A stretch of 35,676 nucleotides of DNA from Smittium culicis (lineage: Eukaryota; Kickxellomycota; Harpellomycetes; Harpellales; Legeriomycetaceae): the NCBI GenBank assembly GCA_001970855.1, contig LSSN01000812.1:1922-37597 (forward strand), in the 5' to 3' direction. Below are positions 1 to 15,123 of this stretch, piece after piece. The notes beneath the pieces were generated by a model that was given only the letters and a program-made list of their open reading frames with translations, was not told the origin of the DNA and searched no databases. Positions within the stretch are counted from its first letter, which is position 1. Each line of letters opens with the position of its first letter. The position numbers were made by a program, and so were the translations under genes.

Positions 1-779
1 CTTGACTGGCGGTCGGCGGTCCTGTTGCTTGGATTGGCTTCAGCGGTAGTTGCAGCGTTGGTGCTCTGCGCCGTAGCAGTGTTGCTGCTGATCAAATTCT
101 TGTTCGAGCTCTGCTGGCGCTTGCGAAAGGGCTGGACACGTTGACGCTTCGCTGTTGGTTTCTTGGCAATGAGAGCGTCCAACGCTTCTTGATCCATCAG
201 TGGTTTGGTATCTGGTTCGACGAGCTGTGTAGGTTTGCCTGGAAGTTCGAGCCCCTTATGTAGGTTATCTAACCTAGCTTGGGTTACTGTAGCGGCTACG
301 TCCGATAGTAGGGCTCTCATAGTGCTCGCAAACATGACCTCGGGATCCTCAGAGGTGTCGAGTCCAGGGTTGTCCTGGATTCTTCGGTGGACAAAGTAGT
401 CAATAGGTCTTGTTGCTTGAGCAAGAGCTACTTGAATTCCATATAGGGCTGTGTCAGCCTTCTTCACTGCAGTCGATGCTGAGTCGTTCAGTGGGGGAGG
501 GTTGTAGTTCATAGAACTAGTCCTCGGGCAAGAATGTATTGCAATCTTGCGTTCTTCTTCTGTTAGCGGCGAGCGGAAGAAGTCTTCTTCAATCGATGGG
601 AGAGCCTCAGTGAGTTCTGGGTAAGCTGTCAAGTCTGTCACTGGGATTCTGGTAGTGACGTATGGATCCTCTGGTTCCTGGTTTCTATCGTTTTTGCGCA
701 GGAGTTGTTGTACCAGTTCGGTCAACACCTTTACTTGATCTTGGCTTGCTGGAGCTTGAATTTCAGCTATTTGTTCCAT
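1..779 (-). CDS. Gag-like first ORF of a retroelement, partial (runs off left edge)
   Basis: Read on the minus strand from the ATG at 779, the frame is open for 259 codons to the edge of the window, so the C-terminus is missing. The product starts MEQIAEIQ, has a short helical N-terminus, a Pro/Glu-rich middle, and a helical segment (about residues 110-190) containing KKADTALYGIQVALAQATR and YFVHRRIQ. It ends in a basic, Gln-rich tail with KRQRVQPFRKRQQ followed by Ser/Asn/Thr/Ala-rich sequence. No zinc knuckle, protease or reverse transcriptase is in view. Codons end often in C or G, in contrast to every other gene here and to the AT-rich flank starting at 780, which suggests a mobile-element origin. 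The general look resembles the first ORF of DIRS-like tyrosine-recombinase retrotransposons of early-diverging fungi; that family assignment is from memory of the type and is not proven here. It could also be a Ty3-like gag. Confidence 0.6.
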   Translation of the reverse strand, partial: MEQIAEIQAPASQDQVKVLTELVQQLLRKNDRNQEPEDPYVTTRIPVTDLTAYPELTEALPSIEEDFFRSPLTEEERKIAIHSCPRTSSMNYNPPPLNDSASTAVKKADTALYGIQVALAQATRPIDYFVHRRIQDNPGLDTSEDPEVMFASTMRALLSDVAATVTQARLDNLHKGLELPGKPTQLVEPDTKPLMDQEALDALIAKKPTAKRQRVQPFRKRQQSSNKNLISSNTATAQSTNAATTAEANPSNRTADRQS

Positions 780-2982
780 CGTTTAATTTTTGAAGGGAGA
801 TAAAATTTTAAATATTCTTAAGTATAAAAATTTAGTTTGAAAATCTTTATGCTGGTAGAGTACCTTTGCGAAAGAAAAGATGATAAGGATATCACTACTG
901 CGTACTTTACAGTTTATACCATAAATTTTTTTTTTTTAGTTCATTTTATTTACTTTAATTTTATTGGCTTTAGATTTTCGTTTTAGTTTTATCCAATAAG
1001 ATGATAACACTTAATATGTCTCCTCTCTGATGTATAATAGTTATTAAAAATACTAAAAGTGAGAAAATAAATAAAATAATAATAATAAAAACTAATAGTG
1101 GAAAAAAAAGGTGTTACTCGATAAAAGGAAATAATGCTTCAAAGTCGAAAATTTAAAAATATTTGAAATATATTTTATTGGAAACATGAAAAAAACGCAA
1201 TGAAAATATTTGAATACAAAAAATATGATTTAACAAAAGAATTCATTAGCTGTATTTAGCTAGATGAATATAGAATGGGAATTATGTCATTTTATAACAT
1301 TCTAGACAATTGGGACTGGTATGCTACTAATATATTTATTAAAGCAATAATGTTACTAAATTTCATTCTAGTAAGCGTTGTGAGAAATAAAATATGATTA
1401 TGACTTTTTTAATTTAATTAATAAGTGCACTATAATAAGGGTATAAAAAAAAAGCACCTGATAATGCACTAATATCATTATGATAATCTGCATTCAAGCT
1501 AATTAAATTATATATTCAATATATTCAAATATACATTTAAATCTTGTGATTTTTTCAATATACAGCGGAGTTAAAGTTGGAAATATTATTATTGAAAGCT
1601 AAGTTTCCCTTTATATTTGCTTAATAAATCAACGTTGATTATCAGTTAATCTTTTTTTTAAATAAAAAATTTAGTAATAGTTGTTCAGATTTAGTGTACC
1701 TTTATAATTAAAGGATTTTTCTGAGCAGGGGCATTGTTCCAAATAGAAGAAGTTTTTTTTAGATTATGTCTATTACACCACAAAATGCAATTTTTGTTTG
1801 TTTTATTTCTTTGTTCAATTATTTTTAGTTTCATGTGTTTAGTCACAAGGGTAAAAGTACCATAGAAAAAAAAAAGCGAAAATAATCGCCGCTGGTTAGA
1901 TATTAGCCCACATGGGCATTAAAAATCAACGCATTGCAAAACATTAGGCTAGAATGATGATATAAATGTGCTAATAGGAACCAAATACAATAGGTTAAAA
2001 AAGCACTTAAAGCGCCTTTGTCCTATAATATATATTTGATTTATTTAAACCTCATGAGGATGAATGACATTATCCAAGTATTCAGCATACTGGAAGGGTG
2101 ATTATATCCAAATGTTGCAAGAATAAATAAATTTGATATAAATGATCATCTTTAACTAAAAGTATGTTGTAGACGAAATCCTATTCCAGTTTTTTGATTA
2201 GCTATAATTTCATTGCAGATAATTTAAGCCGCCTACGCCCTAAAACAGTATTTATATTTACGATATGATAATTAGTTATACACTAACGTTATAAAAAAAA
2301 AAAATTAGGGCGAGTTCAATATGGGCTTCAGGCTATTGCGATAAATACAGGTCTCAAAGTTGGGGCCATAAATGCATAGATAACAATTGCCTTGCAATCT
2401 GTCTCCTAAAAGTAAACAAACACAACCAATTAGTAAAATCAAATGGCGCACGTTTAAAAATACATTGGCTGAATCGACCATCCAGCGAATTAAGCGTACA
2501 GTATAAAAAAAATAGAAAGCCATTGGCGGCGAATAAACATATGATAAAATTAGGCCAATTATATTTCTCTATAAATAATCATTTATCCAATAATATCTAA
2601 TTTAGCGCTAATACTTCAATGAATACACTATAAATACACTTTTGAAGTGATTTTTTCATAATTTATGAAAGCTTTTAATTTCCTAGCGCTTTAGCACTTA
2701 TTGTAGGTTTTATAGCATCAGGCTGTAATATATCCCGACAAAAGACTGGTTTATACACAAAAGTTTCAGTTTCAAATAGCACAATAATCGAGATCCCTTT
2801 ACTTAAAAGAATATTTTAACTGTTATTGTACTAGCAAATCCCGCTCTCTTATCCGGATATACATTAATACCTTTAATCAATTAATATTTTCATTTTTCAC
2901 TATAAAATAAATAAGCTTTTCACATAAGAGTAAGCTATTAGCTGCATAAAAATCAGCAATTTCTAGATAATAATATTTCTCT
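780..2982. other. AT-rich intergenic region, no gene seen
   Basis: This 2.2-kb stretch separates the retroelement ORF from the kinesin start codon. The first ~140 bases may be the 5' untranslated or terminal part of the element, but I see no clear long terminal repeat. Small palindromes occur: GCCCACATGGGC at 1906-1917 and CCTCATGAGG near 2050. A slightly more GC-rich patch at 2225-2530 carries CGCCCTAA near 2250 and TTAGGGCG near 2306 in inverted orientation, plus GCCGCC near 2230 and GGCGGC near 2525. Long A or T runs are frequent. The 72-codon minus-strand frame at 2305-2523 has no recognisable features. Confidence 0.5.
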
Positions 2983-5900
2983 ATGAGCTCAGACAACTTT
3001 ATAAACATTTTAGTATCGGCTAATTTGGAGCATCTACTCCCTGGGTAAATTTCGTTTTGTTTTAGAACCTTTTTTATATACCTTATCTTATTTACTCCAA
3101 TTTCTTATATCTGTTTTTTTTTAGCTTAAATTCAATAGGAATTCATGGTTACGATTCGTTAGCTAAGGTATTATCCTATTTTCTATATTCCACTATATAA
3201 TAATACCCATTACTTTTTTTAATCAGCTTTATGAACCAATTTTTATTAGCTCCACTACAACGATTACAAAAAAGTGGGTGCAGTTTCTTCACAAGATCAA
3301 GAGCAGTTATTTGAATTAATCCAATATTTACGAAAAGAACTCCAAATTTTTGATACGCCTGAAAAGACTTATTCAGATCATGACGAAAGTTTTGTTAAAG
3401 AGGATCGGTATGACGAAAACGAGTTTGACAGCAATTCGGAACCTGATCTAGGAAGTGACTATAAATCCGATGATTTAAATAATGACTATAATGAAAACAT
3501 GTACGAAACTGAATGGGAAGCCGAAGGCGAATTGCCAAGCGATGATGACTCGGATTTACAATGGAATTCTTTGCAGTTAAGAATTAACAATGGGATCGAT
3601 GTAGACGAAAATAAACCCCAAAGAATTATCCGAGAAGGCACATCGAATAAAAATGCCTTACTCAATGCTTACGGAATGCCAATAAGCAAGAAAACTCCAC
3701 CAAACCAAAACATTGACAAAGCTCCAGCTCGAATTAATACTGCTTTATCTGCCTCTCCAGGAGGAAAAATCACCGTTTGTGTAAGAAAAAGACCAATGAG
3801 CAACTCTGAAAAAAGTAGAGCTGAATCGGATATTATAGAAACTGGGCGAGGAATGTTATCTGTCCACGAAGACAAGAAAAAGGTCGATTTAACTAAGTAT
3901 ATAGAAGAACATCGATTCTATTTTGACCACGTATTTAGCGAAAATGATAATAATCAGCTTGTATATCAAAGTGTTGTTTCCCCCCTAGTTAATAAAATTT
4001 TTGATGGTGGAAATGCTACTTGTTTCGCATATGGTCAAACTGGCAGCGGGAAAACGCATACAATGCTCGACTCAAGAGAAGGTTTATATATTCTAGCAGG
4101 ACAAGATATATTTCAGAGAATTTTAAGCCCTCAATATAAAGGAATTCAAGCTGTTGTTGTATTTTATGAACTGTATCTAAATGACGTCTATGATTTATTA
4201 AACGACCGCAAAAAACTTCATGTTAGAGAGAAAGCAAATCATAACGTTTGCATTAAAGACATTGCTGAGGTATCGGTTGCCTCTGTAAACGATCTTTACT
4301 CGGTTTTTGAATATGGAAATAAAAACCGAAGAATCGGCTCTACCGGCGCTAACTCTGAGTCTTCTAGATCTCACGCTGTAATGCAAATCCAGCTGCGAAG
4401 ACCTAAAGGCTCAAACCCCATAGGACATACGATCGGGAAATTATCCTTTATCGATTTGGCTGGTAATGAGCGTGGTGCTGATCGCGGCGATTCCCAAAAC
4501 GATCACAACACTAGAAGAGAAGGAAGTGAAATTAACAAGAGTCTTCTAGCTTTAAAAGAATGTATCCGTGCCTTAGATATGGGAAAAAGCCATCAACCTT
4601 TTCGACAAAGTAGACTTACTCTTGTGTTGAGAGACTCTTTCATTGGAAACTCATTGTGTTGCATGATTGCCACAGTTGCACCAAATTCATCTAACTGTGA
4701 CCACACTTTAAATACTCTTAGGTACGCTGACAGAGTAAAATCTATTCGCGGAAAATCTCAACCGCCTATTTCTGTAAAGAGTTCACCTCAAAAAGCATCA
4801 CCAAGACATTCAGTTGGATCAAAAGCTGCATTAGCAAATAAAAAATTATTGAGCCTACCCGTTTCAAAACCTCAATTAAAATCTCCTAGACAAATACCAG
4901 CAAGCAATTCAAGTGTTTTTCCTAAAAAAACTCAGTTTATTTCTAGAAAAAGTATGAATCCATTAGCGCCAGATAAGACTGAAAAAAGAAGATCAACTCA
5001 GTTTGGCTCAGTGCCTTCACCTATCCCAAACTTTAAAAATAGACTGGATTTAAACTCAAATAACAGCTTAAGGTCAATTAAATCTTCTACAACTTTTGCA
5101 CCCCCATTAGCACCCCAGCTTAAAAAAAATAGCTCCGTTTCAACTCTTAAAGCTCCAATAGGCTCAAAACTTTCTTCAAAGTTACCAAATATTTCTGAAC
5201 CGCCAAAATCCTCCAAGCCAGTTACCAAAGATCCAAGAAATATCTCACCAAAGCCCAAAACTCTCGAGTTCAAAAGCTTTGGTGGTGCTTCAATAGAAAA
5301 AAAAAGGATATACTCATCTGAAAAAACTGAAAATTTTCTAAAGCCGAATATAAATCGATCTTTAGACTCAGAAAACTCTGTTGCCTTTAAAAATAAATTC
5401 GCAAGTACTAAATCGCCTGATGTTCAGACAAATATAAGAAACACAGCTAAAATTGCACAAGGAATCACAGAAATAACCAGCCCATCTGTACCAAATAAAA
5501 AAGCTTCAGAAAGCGGGCTTCGATCTAACGTAGGCTCAGTTACAAGCTCAGCTAGTAGTCGTATCATGTCTGAACCTAAAACTATTAGCCCAAATTCCTC
5601 AAACTCAATAAAATATAGTGACTGGGTTCTAGCTTCTAAAAGTAGAGTAGACAATATAACTGATAAACCATCAGCTAGCGAGCTTAATAAGCTAAGCACA
5701 AGTAATATAGCCCAGCAGAATATCGAATTATTTGAAAGAAAGCTGTCTCCTTCTCATAGTAACATGTCCGATTATTATAAAAGCAGTAAAGATGACGACA
5801 TGGATATTGACTTTGACCAATTAAATGATTTCTCTAATACCAAACAAAATCCTAAACCTAATCCAATTTCTAAAAAAATTGAAATAGTTGACAAATTTAT

Positions 5901-6360
5901 ATTACAGCATTCTCAACACATTCAATTTTTAAAAAACGCATGCAAAGAGGAAATTTTGGCTTTGTCTACTTATTTGTCTTTGGCAAAAAAGTTTTCTAGC
6001 TTTCAATCTAATATAAACTCGCTAGGTTTTTCTGATTCTGCTTCTAGAACCCAATTCAGACCTGAAAGCGATCAAGAAATAGCTGAAACAGTTCATCCTT
6101 TGAAGGAAATGTTTTTAGATCAGAAAGAGACTGATGATCTAGAAACCTATAAAATAGGTAGTTTAAATGACTATAAGGACTCCCCGATTTCAGTTAGCAA
6201 AAATGATCGTCAGGTAAACTTTAACTCTGTAGACGAAGCACGAATGCATTTTGCTTCAGAATACTTGGCCCAGTTAGATTTCATACTAGAAGCGGAAATC
6301 GAAGAAATTACTGGAATGAGAATGGAACTGAAAAACTTGACTTCTAATTTTATGAATTAA
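2983..6360 (+). CDS. Kinesin-13 family microtubule depolymerase with N-terminal SAM domain
   Basis: Three exons: 2983-3044, 3125-3167 and 3250-6360, with introns of 80 and 82 bp (GTAAAT...TTTAG and GTATTA...TTAG). They join in frame to 1071 codons. The start ATG at 2983 begins MSSDNFINILVSANLEHLLP. The two small exons plus the first codons of exon 3 form a SAM domain (about residues 5-65, with GIHGYDSLAKLHYNDYKKVG and LFELIQYL). An acidic stretch follows, then the motor (about 207-530): VCVRKRP at the start, the kinesin-13 KVD depolymerase motif at 246-248, P-loop GQTGSGKTHT at 297-306, switch I NSESSRSH at 403-410, and switch II DLAGNERGAD at 437-446. The tail of over 500 residues is basic, Ser/Pro-rich and low-complexity, with a helical, probably coiled-coil end. 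Family knowledge: kinesin-13s remove tubulin from microtubule ends in spindles and cilia. KIF24-type members carry a SAM domain. Exon 3 alone has no in-frame ATG near its 5' end: a TAG at 3247-3249 precedes it, and this is the splice acceptor. Confidence 0.9.
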
Positions 6361-8232
6361 GGATACACTTAGACGGAGTTTTTACCCCCTTCTTTTAGCA
6401 ATTAAATCAATGTTTGTCTAGCGCTATAATAGAATTTACATATTTGCATGAAATATTATATATATCTTTTTTTTTTAGTCACGCGTAATAGCCTATAAAT
6501 ATATACACATGCTTTTAAAAATTACATTTTCCATGAAGCTAGTTGCTATCCCATTAAAATTATTCTCACTCATAGTCAAATAAACCGATATGCTCAGCTT
6601 TATTATAAGATAGAGCTTTCTTTTTCAATTTATTATGAATTACTAAAGTATAATTAGTCTACAATAATATAATATGGGGGAAAATAATATAGCTTCAAAT
6701 GAAAATGAAATTACAAATTCAAATGCAAAGATCTTTGTTTCCATCTTCAGGCCTGTAGTTCTACTTTAAATCTAAGCGATTTTGCCTAATAATTAGACGT
6801 GTGTAGATCTACATACATTCTTTTTAGACACATATACTCTATTTCTTGTTATAATTTTTTTTATAAATTTTCAAAAGACGTTATTTAGATTAAATTAAAA
6901 AAAGATGTATTTTACGCTCGGAAAACATTGTCTGATGAAAATATTTTTTAATATTAAAAGATCATATAGATCGCTAAAATAGACAATAAAGCTTCATCAT
7001 GTATATCGCCATTATTACATCTCATTTTTCTAGTATTTCAAATTGATTTATATACGTTTTAAAATAGAAAACCTCATTTTTTTTTTCCAATGCTCCTTAA
7101 AATAAGTATAAATAATATAAATCTTTATGGCTATTCGATAATACCAGAAATGCTTTATTTAATTTTTTTGATTTTTTTTAATAGTCAGGTTTTTTTTAGG
7201 GTCAAATATATATTCAACGAGCATAAAAATAGATGTAAATAGGATTTTTTATATGCGTTTTTAGTATCAGATATCATCAAATTTATACTTACATCAACAT
7301 CAATACCAATCTTTCAATTAACCTCGAGGAAATTAAAGATATCGAAAACTGATTTTATACAGAATTTCATATTTTGTATCCAACATATCTGTAGAAGAGT
7401 CACTACTGCGGCCGAATTCCTCGGTTCTTTTGGGCATCTGTTTATATGGCGCATGTTGAAATTGGGTTTGTTGATGATTTATAGACTGACTCGTATTTAT
7501 TAAAACAATAAAAAGTTTAAAATTTGGCATAAGATATTTATTTAATTATGAAATGAGTTAAATTTATTAATTTTTGTTGACCAAAAAAAAAAAAAGCAAA
7601 GCTTTTAAATGAAATACCAAATTCTTTTTTTTAGTCTCGTTTCTATTTTATTTTTGACTTTTCCCATTCTTTGGTGGTTATTCTTGTGTTCTTAGGTCGC
7701 AGGTTACATACTTTTCTGACTTCATGTCAATTTTAATGAAATGGATTTTGTTATTGCTAGTATTATAAATTCAAATTCATTTAGATGTTCAAAGTGTGTT
7801 TCATTAAACTAACAATTTATGTTAGAAATCACTATTAAAATTATTCAAGTTAAATTTTAAATGATGATTTTCCGAAAATACTAAAAGAAAAAAAGTATAG
7901 AATCAGTTTAAAAAGGAGATTCTTTGGCAGGTTCTACACTTCCACGTATACATTTCTTATTTCAGAGCGTAATCACTTTTCTAAATTTCAGGGCTATTTA
8001 AAAATACTTACTAATTTTACATAAAACTGTAATAAAAAATGTATATTGGCGTATTTACTTCCATCAATAGAATAGAAATATGATTTTTTTATTTACTATA
8101 TTATTTATAAGTCAATTCGCATGTAAAATTATCAATAATGAATTGATGAGAAGTATGATTAATTATTTTAAATCTAAATAAATTAACTTCTCATAATATG
8201 GCGTTTTAAAATCAATAAAATATAATACAGCT
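6361..8232. other. Intergenic region between kinesin-13 and MCM8, convergent 3' ends
   Basis: AT-rich, about 1.9 kb, receiving the 3' ends of the kinesin (plus) and MCM8 (minus) genes. No gene is convincing. A 31-codon frame at 6674-6769 (starts MGENNIASNE) has reasonable composition, but no homologue that I recognise and no clear following exon. A more complex patch at 7380-7530, minus strand, could encode about 60 residues (with QMPKRTEEFGRSSDSSTDML) but has no start or acceptor that I trust. Long T runs ending in TTTTTTTAG occur at about 6470, 7190 and 7630. Confidence 0.5.
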
Positions 8233-12135
<3,903 letters not shown>

Positions 12136-12654
12136 ATTTTGGAGGTTTTTAGCAATCTTTTTCGAAACAATCCTTTCTTTAAATTTGAACTAAAATCTAA
12201 ACAAAATGGATATTACGGCTTTATTAAATTTATATATTTGTAAAATTAGGTCTGTTTGGTAGTGTTCAGCAAGTCTTTTAATGTTTTAATTGGTTAAGCA
12301 AAATAAGCTAAATGCGCAGTATTTCAAATATAAAATACTACTTAATTTATTCAAAGTTTGCTGAAATAGTTGACTTTACTGAATTTTTCTGTTTTTGCAA
12401 TATAGACTTTTAAGTTGCGATCTAAAAAAAAAATCGTGCATTTTTCTTGTTCGTTATTATCTCGGAGCCAATTAATGGGGAGACTTGTGTTTATAAAAGA
12501 AATGATTGTAATCTTATTTGCTTATCCGCTTTTCTCAGCCTAAAATAAATTCAAGATACATAAATATTCAAGAGCTTTGTCACAGCTCAAGTCTATTGGC
12601 AAAGTTATCCTAAATCTGATAATATTATTAGCTGAGTATTACATTTACATCTAT
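12136..12654. other. Intergenic, upstream of MCM8
   Basis: AT-rich region immediately upstream of the MCM8 ATG at 12135 (minus strand), expected to hold its promoter. No specific element was recognised. The inverted-repeat structure begins just beyond it. Confidence 0.4.
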
Positions 12655-12799
12655 CTTCAACTAGCTTTCTCAAAGATTATATATTTTTAGTATTGGAGAA
12701 TAATAGCTATTGAAACTTTTTTTTTTAGTCTCAGAGTTTATTAAACATAATTTAAAAGCATACTAAAAAATATTTAAAAAGTTAAAAAAATATTATAAA

Positions 12800-12872
12800 A
12801 TAATTTTTCAACCGACCCCACACCGCCGCTCAAGCGGACCCATACCCACTGGGCATAAGTTTAAGGGACTTG
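12800..12872 (-). repeat. Left arm GC-rich core of the inverted repeat, with hairpin
   Basis: In the AT-rich surroundings this short block is strikingly GC-rich. Read on the minus strand it contains AGTGGGTATGGG, then the perfect palindrome CCGCTTGAGCGG, then GGGGTCGGTTGAAAA. Its partner is at 14486-14535 on the plus strand. Confidence 0.7.
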
Positions 12873-14471
12873 TAACGTTAATGTCTTTTTCTTTTTTACA
12901 AAAATAGAATATTTTTATAGAATCCAACATAATATATGCTCTATGACGTGGAAATACTGTCAAAGGCGTTACAAAGAGGCTATTTTATCTTACATTATTT
13001 CTGCTGGCCTTTTTAAAAAAGGGAAACTATCTCTTCTGGCTTATTATTATTTCGCTTGTACATATATTTGAAATATACAAGGAAACTTTATTCTTTGTAG
13101 ATAGGAGCTTTATTGTATCAGTTATATAAAATGTAGTAATAAAAAGCTAAAAAATCTACAGAGATACAACTTGTAAAAGTAGAATTGTGTATTTAAGATT
13201 TTATAGTTACACTAAAGAGGAAAATAGGAAAATAAGTGTAAAAATTCCACGAATTGTAGTTTTTTGAATCAAGAGTTATTTTATTTTTGAATAAGTTTGA
13301 GCAACGTACTTTAAAATAAATTTATAAACCATAATAATGATTTATTAATCCCTTAAACAAACTGATGGAATTAAAAACATAATACTCATTGTCAAACTCT
13401 GAATTAAAAGTACGCTTTGTTAAAGCTTATTTCCGCTGGGCTAAAAGGCCATAATTATTGATGTTATAGGATTAACTTGACCAGATTTAAGCTTTTCCAA
13501 ATATTAATTTGCATAAAAATATGTAATTTTTTTATTGCTTAGTATAGTAACACTAATTTATATACGATTTAGTCACATGAGCTGTAAAGATCTTTTATGG
13601 TTCATAGTCGACTTTATATACAAAAGGAAAAGCTCATAAAAATTATTAAAGCTTCGGAGAAGTTTCAGACTATCATTTAATATGAAATTTTGAATTATAT
13701 ATTATATTAACAAATGATTTCTAGAAATTTTATACCCTTGCTTAAAATGATAACCAAATAAAAACATGAAATTGATAAAATTCAGCCCACTTTCCCCCTG
13801 ATTTAGTTACAGCCTGCTGTATCTAGTATGAATAATTTTTTTTATTAAATTATTACATAGCTTATAATTAAATTCATTTTAATCTTAATAAACTCATAAA
13901 ATTGTCCATTTGAAAAGCTGTATATCACATCTGTAAACTTGAAGTGTATGGATATTTTTGAGATTTGTAAATTTTCTGAACTTTAATTCTCAAAATATGA
14001 AATTACAGCAAAAATCTATGGTATTCTCGCCAGTACTCAAATTATAGGTTATGGAAAATACCAATCATCAAAGATAATAGTAAATTTTAAATAGTTTAGA
14101 TTATATTTACTTATATAGTAGAATAATTGACTAATGGAGCATATTTAAATAAAAAATGCAGCTTACAAAGAGAATTCAACAAATTTTATATCTGTATAAC
14201 GTGATTAGATTTACGTCTTTTGTATAAAAGTAAAATTTATAGAAATATTAACTTTAGAAATATTTTTTCAGCTAGCTTTCTCAAGATTATATTTACATAA
14301 ATGACAATGGATAAAGATAACAAATGAACCTTTGATTCTTTTCAATGAAATTTCGATTTAAGGATAACTCTCCTTGAAATTTGATGTCGCCTTCAATATT
14401 TTGGAAGCTTTAATTAAATTAAAACATTGTACTTTTAAATAATATTATTAAAATTTTAATATCTAATACTC

Positions 14472-14591
14472 TTCCTTGAACCAATCCCTAGTGGGTATGG
14501 AGCTGCTAGAGCGGCAGAAGGGGGTCAGTTGAAAATTTATTTTTTAAATATTTTTAAATTATGTTTAATAAACTCTCTGAGAAAAAAAAAA
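14472..14591 (+). repeat. Right arm of the inverted repeat, with hairpin core
   Basis: Plus-strand copy of the same repeat: AGTGGGTATGGAG, then GCTGCTAGAGCGGC (a self-complementary segment with one G-T wobble), then GGGGTCAGTTGAAAA and the AT-rich outer part ending CTCTGAG at about 14581. A short direct repeat, ATCTAATACTCTT(C/A)CTT, occurs at about 14461 and again at about 14591, flanking this arm. This may be a target-site or internal duplication. Confidence 0.65.
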
Positions 14592-14600
14592 TCTAATACT

Positions 14601-15123
14601 CTTACTTCATGTATCTACAGTCAGTTTATATATAAACATGAACATAAAATAGATAAATTAAATTTCTATTTATTATTATCTATAAAAATTAGGTTTATTT
14701 CACCATGTTATTTCACTTTTTCAGTTAAAACAACATCCAGAGCCTCTCATCCAAAATAAATGAGCAACATAAAAACTTCTCGAATAAACTAAAAAAAAAC
14801 CCTTCAAAAAACGTTTGAAAATATTAGGACTGAATTAGATATGTATAAATCCTAAAATTTATACCAAATCATGCCAAATAGTGGAATAATTAACTAAACC
14901 TATTGCTCTTTTGTAGATATATATAAATTATTTATATGAAACGAAAATAATATAAATGCCCTTTTTTAAGGGAGGTGAGTACAAATATTAGTATTAATAA
15001 TAGTAAAAACAAGATAAATTGTTCATAAAATAATTCGATCAGTTATTTAGAGATGATAAAAATTAGGAAGCAGGGAATAGGATAATAGTGATTTAAAAAA
15101 AGAGCTAAATCGAGGAGGTAAAA
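14601..15123. other. Intergenic, downstream of the Vts1-like gene
   Basis: AT-rich. The part just below 15124 should be the 3' untranslated region of the minus-strand Vts1-like gene. It contains CCCTTTTTTAAGGG at about 14959-14972, a small inverted repeat, but no clear processing signal. Confidence 0.35.

Larger units (their letters stand above)
12655..14600. mobile_element. Probable degenerate DNA transposon bounded by long inverted repeats
   Basis: The sequence at 12719-12872 reappears in reverse complement at 14472-14591. Shared blocks, reading inward from the left, are CTCAGAG(..)TTTATTAAACATAATTTAAAA, AAATATTTAAAAA, TTTTCAAC(C/T)GACCCC, GCCGCTC(A/T)AGC, and CCATACCCACT(G/A)GG followed by TT(T/C)AAGG. 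The arms are diverged and carry small indels, so the insertion is old. About 1.6 kb of AT-rich, apparently non-coding DNA lies between them. In addition, a direct repeat of about 28 bp (CTAGCTTTCTCAA, then GATTATAT) occurs at 12659-12686 and 14270-14297. No transposase frame survives. It could be a non-autonomous (long-TIR) element, or two separate insertions of one small repeat in opposite orientation. Confidence 0.6.

Noticed and set aside
205..399. 64-codon plus-strand frame
   Set aside because: It is antisense to the gag-like ORF and has no recognisable features.
2305..2523. 72-codon minus-strand frame
   Set aside because: Hydrophobic and Cys-rich by chance composition; no motif, no homologue recognised, isolated in intergenic DNA.
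3145..3147. ATG as an alternative kinesin start spliced directly to 3250
   Set aside because: It would need a weak GTTACG donor and would discard the first half of the SAM domain. The 3125-3167 exon with the AAG|GTATTA donor fits far better.
3274..3276. GTG as start of the kinesin protein
   Set aside because: It is internal to exon 3. A eukaryotic ATG with in-phase exons exists at 2983, and the SAM domain runs through this codon.
7333..7530. 65-codon minus-strand frame with a NotI/EcoRI-like GCGGCCGAATTC patch
   Set aside because: The patch suggested a cloning adaptor, but it is only a partial match inside continuous genomic sequence, and the frame has no supported start or exon structure.
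14529..14759. 76-codon plus-strand frame
   Set aside because: It starts at a non-ATG codon inside the inverted-repeat arm and has random AT-rich composition.
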